From NCBI RefSeq assembly GCF_017814975.1, contig NZ_JAGIQA010000044.1, forward strand, positions 1 through 32,613: a DNA stretch of 32,613 nucleotides, in the 5' to 3' direction. Within the stretch, counting starts at the first letter, position 1. Every line of letters starts with the position of its first letter. Source of the stretch: Cupriavidus consociatus (GTDB lineage Bacteria > Pseudomonadota > Gammaproteobacteria > Burkholderiales > Burkholderiaceae). The notes under the pieces were generated by a model that saw only the letters and a list, made by a program, of their open reading frames with translations, searched no databases and was not told the DNA's origin. The translations under genes were made by a program, and so were the position numbers. Shown piece after piece: positions 32,038 through 32,613 of this stretch.

Positions 32038-32508
32038 CTATCCATGACATTTCTTGTATTTCAAGCCGGAGCCACAGGGGCAGGGATCATTGCGGCCGAC
32101 TTTTTCCCAATGATTGCGACGCGGTTCAAAGGTGGAAAAATTTGGTCCAGACAGGGACACACGCCGCTGCTGCGGTCCGTTGCCGGCACGCAGGTCAGCT
32201 ATGAGCGCCCGCTGCCTATCTATCTCCTGTCGCTGCTCAGCACTGAAACCACCGGCATAAGCCTCCAATCGTTGAATTTCCTGCTGGGCAGCCGAAAAGT
32301 CACGGCAGAAACCCAGAACGACAGCGTACTGGCTGCGTATCGCGACGATACGGTCAAGCATCCGGTAGTGCTCTGCAAACGGAAGAACATGCTGTTCGAG
32401 AGTCTGACGCGCTCCAATAAAATCGTGTCTTGCCACGTAATCATCTGCAACATCCTGGCCAACCCGCACAGCGGAGTCGACTGCCCCCAGGAGGGTGTAG
32501 AACTTCAT
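32038..32508 (-). CDS. SEC-C motif protein
   Basis: A 156-residue soluble protein. The C-terminal 23 residues (about 134-156) are a SEC-C zinc motif: VGRNDPCPCGSGLKYKKCHG, as at the end of SecA and in many small uncharacterised proteins. The preceding part is helical (about 1-110, TPR-like: ARQTLEQHVLPFAEHYRMLDRIVAIRSQYAVVLGFCRDFSAAQQEIQRLEAYAG). SEC-C motifs bind zinc and mediate contact with SecB, ribosomes or nucleic acid; the role here is unknown. The ATG has no ribosome binding site, and the frame is open another 15 codons upstream (to a TAA near 32550), so the real start is uncertain and the gene may be 5'-truncated. Confidence 0.75.
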   Translation of the reverse strand: MKFYTLLGAVDSAVRVGQDVADDYVARHDFIGARQTLEQHVLPFAEHYRMLDRIVAIRSQYAVVLGFCRDFSAAQQEIQRLEAYAGGFSAEQRQEIDRQRALIADLRAGNGPQQRRVSLSGPNFSTFEPRRNHWEKVGRNDPCPCGSGLKYKKCHG

Positions 32509-32613
32509 CGCAAAGAGTCGCGATAGCCCCGGGTCTACCCCAATCCATCCAAGTTAAGCCGCCAATAAAATCGCAATTTGCCCCGCGAACCCTTGACTTG
32601 TGACGAGGTTCGA

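Overview
The window looks like accessory DNA from a GC-rich beta-proteobacterium, most likely Burkholderiaceae (Cupriavidus/Ralstonia type). This rests on the high-GC codon use of the metal genes, the order of small metal-associated membrane proteins between two P1B ATPases, an ISL3-type transposase remnant, and a KfrA-like/H-NS-like gene pair of the kind carried by plasmids and islands of that group. The genus is inference. There are no rRNA genes, complete tRNA genes or CRISPR arrays.

Bases 1-12.2 kb are a heavy-metal (mainly copper) and envelope-stress block. After the 3' remnant of an archaeal-type S-adenosylmethionine synthetase comes a tightly packed + strand operon (949-10547): a YHS-domain copper P1B-ATPase (CPC motif), five small or medium membrane proteins (2-TM protein, degenerate YHS protein, DUF2933 protein, isoprenylcysteine-methyltransferase-like protein, DUF5676-like protein), an accessory FtsH protease, a PPK2 polyphosphate kinase, and a second P1B-ATPase with a CPD motif and a cysteine-free HMA-like N-terminus. 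Facing it on the - strand are a cupredoxin and a Met/His-rich periplasmic protein, with an EamA-transporter relic between them. The genes would work together by exporting Cu(I), binding copper in the periplasm and clearing damaged membrane proteins.

Bases 12.2-16 kb are gene-poor and eroded: an aquaporin relic, a YitT-family membrane protein and several short unknown ORFs. Bases 16-20.2 kb are defence-island-like: a DUF4145 protein, a DUF4062 protein, an ISL3 transposase truncated at its catalytic core, a small island-associated protein and a GIY-YIG (T5orf172) protein.

Bases 20.8-24.2 kb hold four - strand genes of lower GC, all membrane or secreted: two unknown membrane proteins, a multi-TM protein carrying a macro domain that is predicted to face the periplasm, and a secreted beta-sandwich-like protein whose original start is followed directly by a stop codon.

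Bases 24.7-29 kb hold the most striking locus: a peptidoglycan amidase with a large unknown C-terminal domain, followed by an 888-residue fusion of a GH19 chitinase/lysozyme-like domain, a papain-like cysteine peptidase with an intact triad, and a GxSxG alpha/beta-hydrolase. Neither protein has a signal peptide. Divergently placed is a two-TM protein with a predicted periplasmic domain, a possible immunity or envelope partner. I interpret this as a candidate antibacterial or lysis effector cassette.

Bases 29.3-32.6 kb are a mosaic edge: a histidine-kinase relic, a strong hairpin over a stop codon, a tmRNA/tRNA 3'-end-like sequence, an H-NS-like gene with an abnormal C-terminus, a 5'-truncated KfrA-like coiled-coil gene and a SEC-C protein. 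An imperfect 60-bp direct repeat occurs at 16.8 kb and 31.8 kb.
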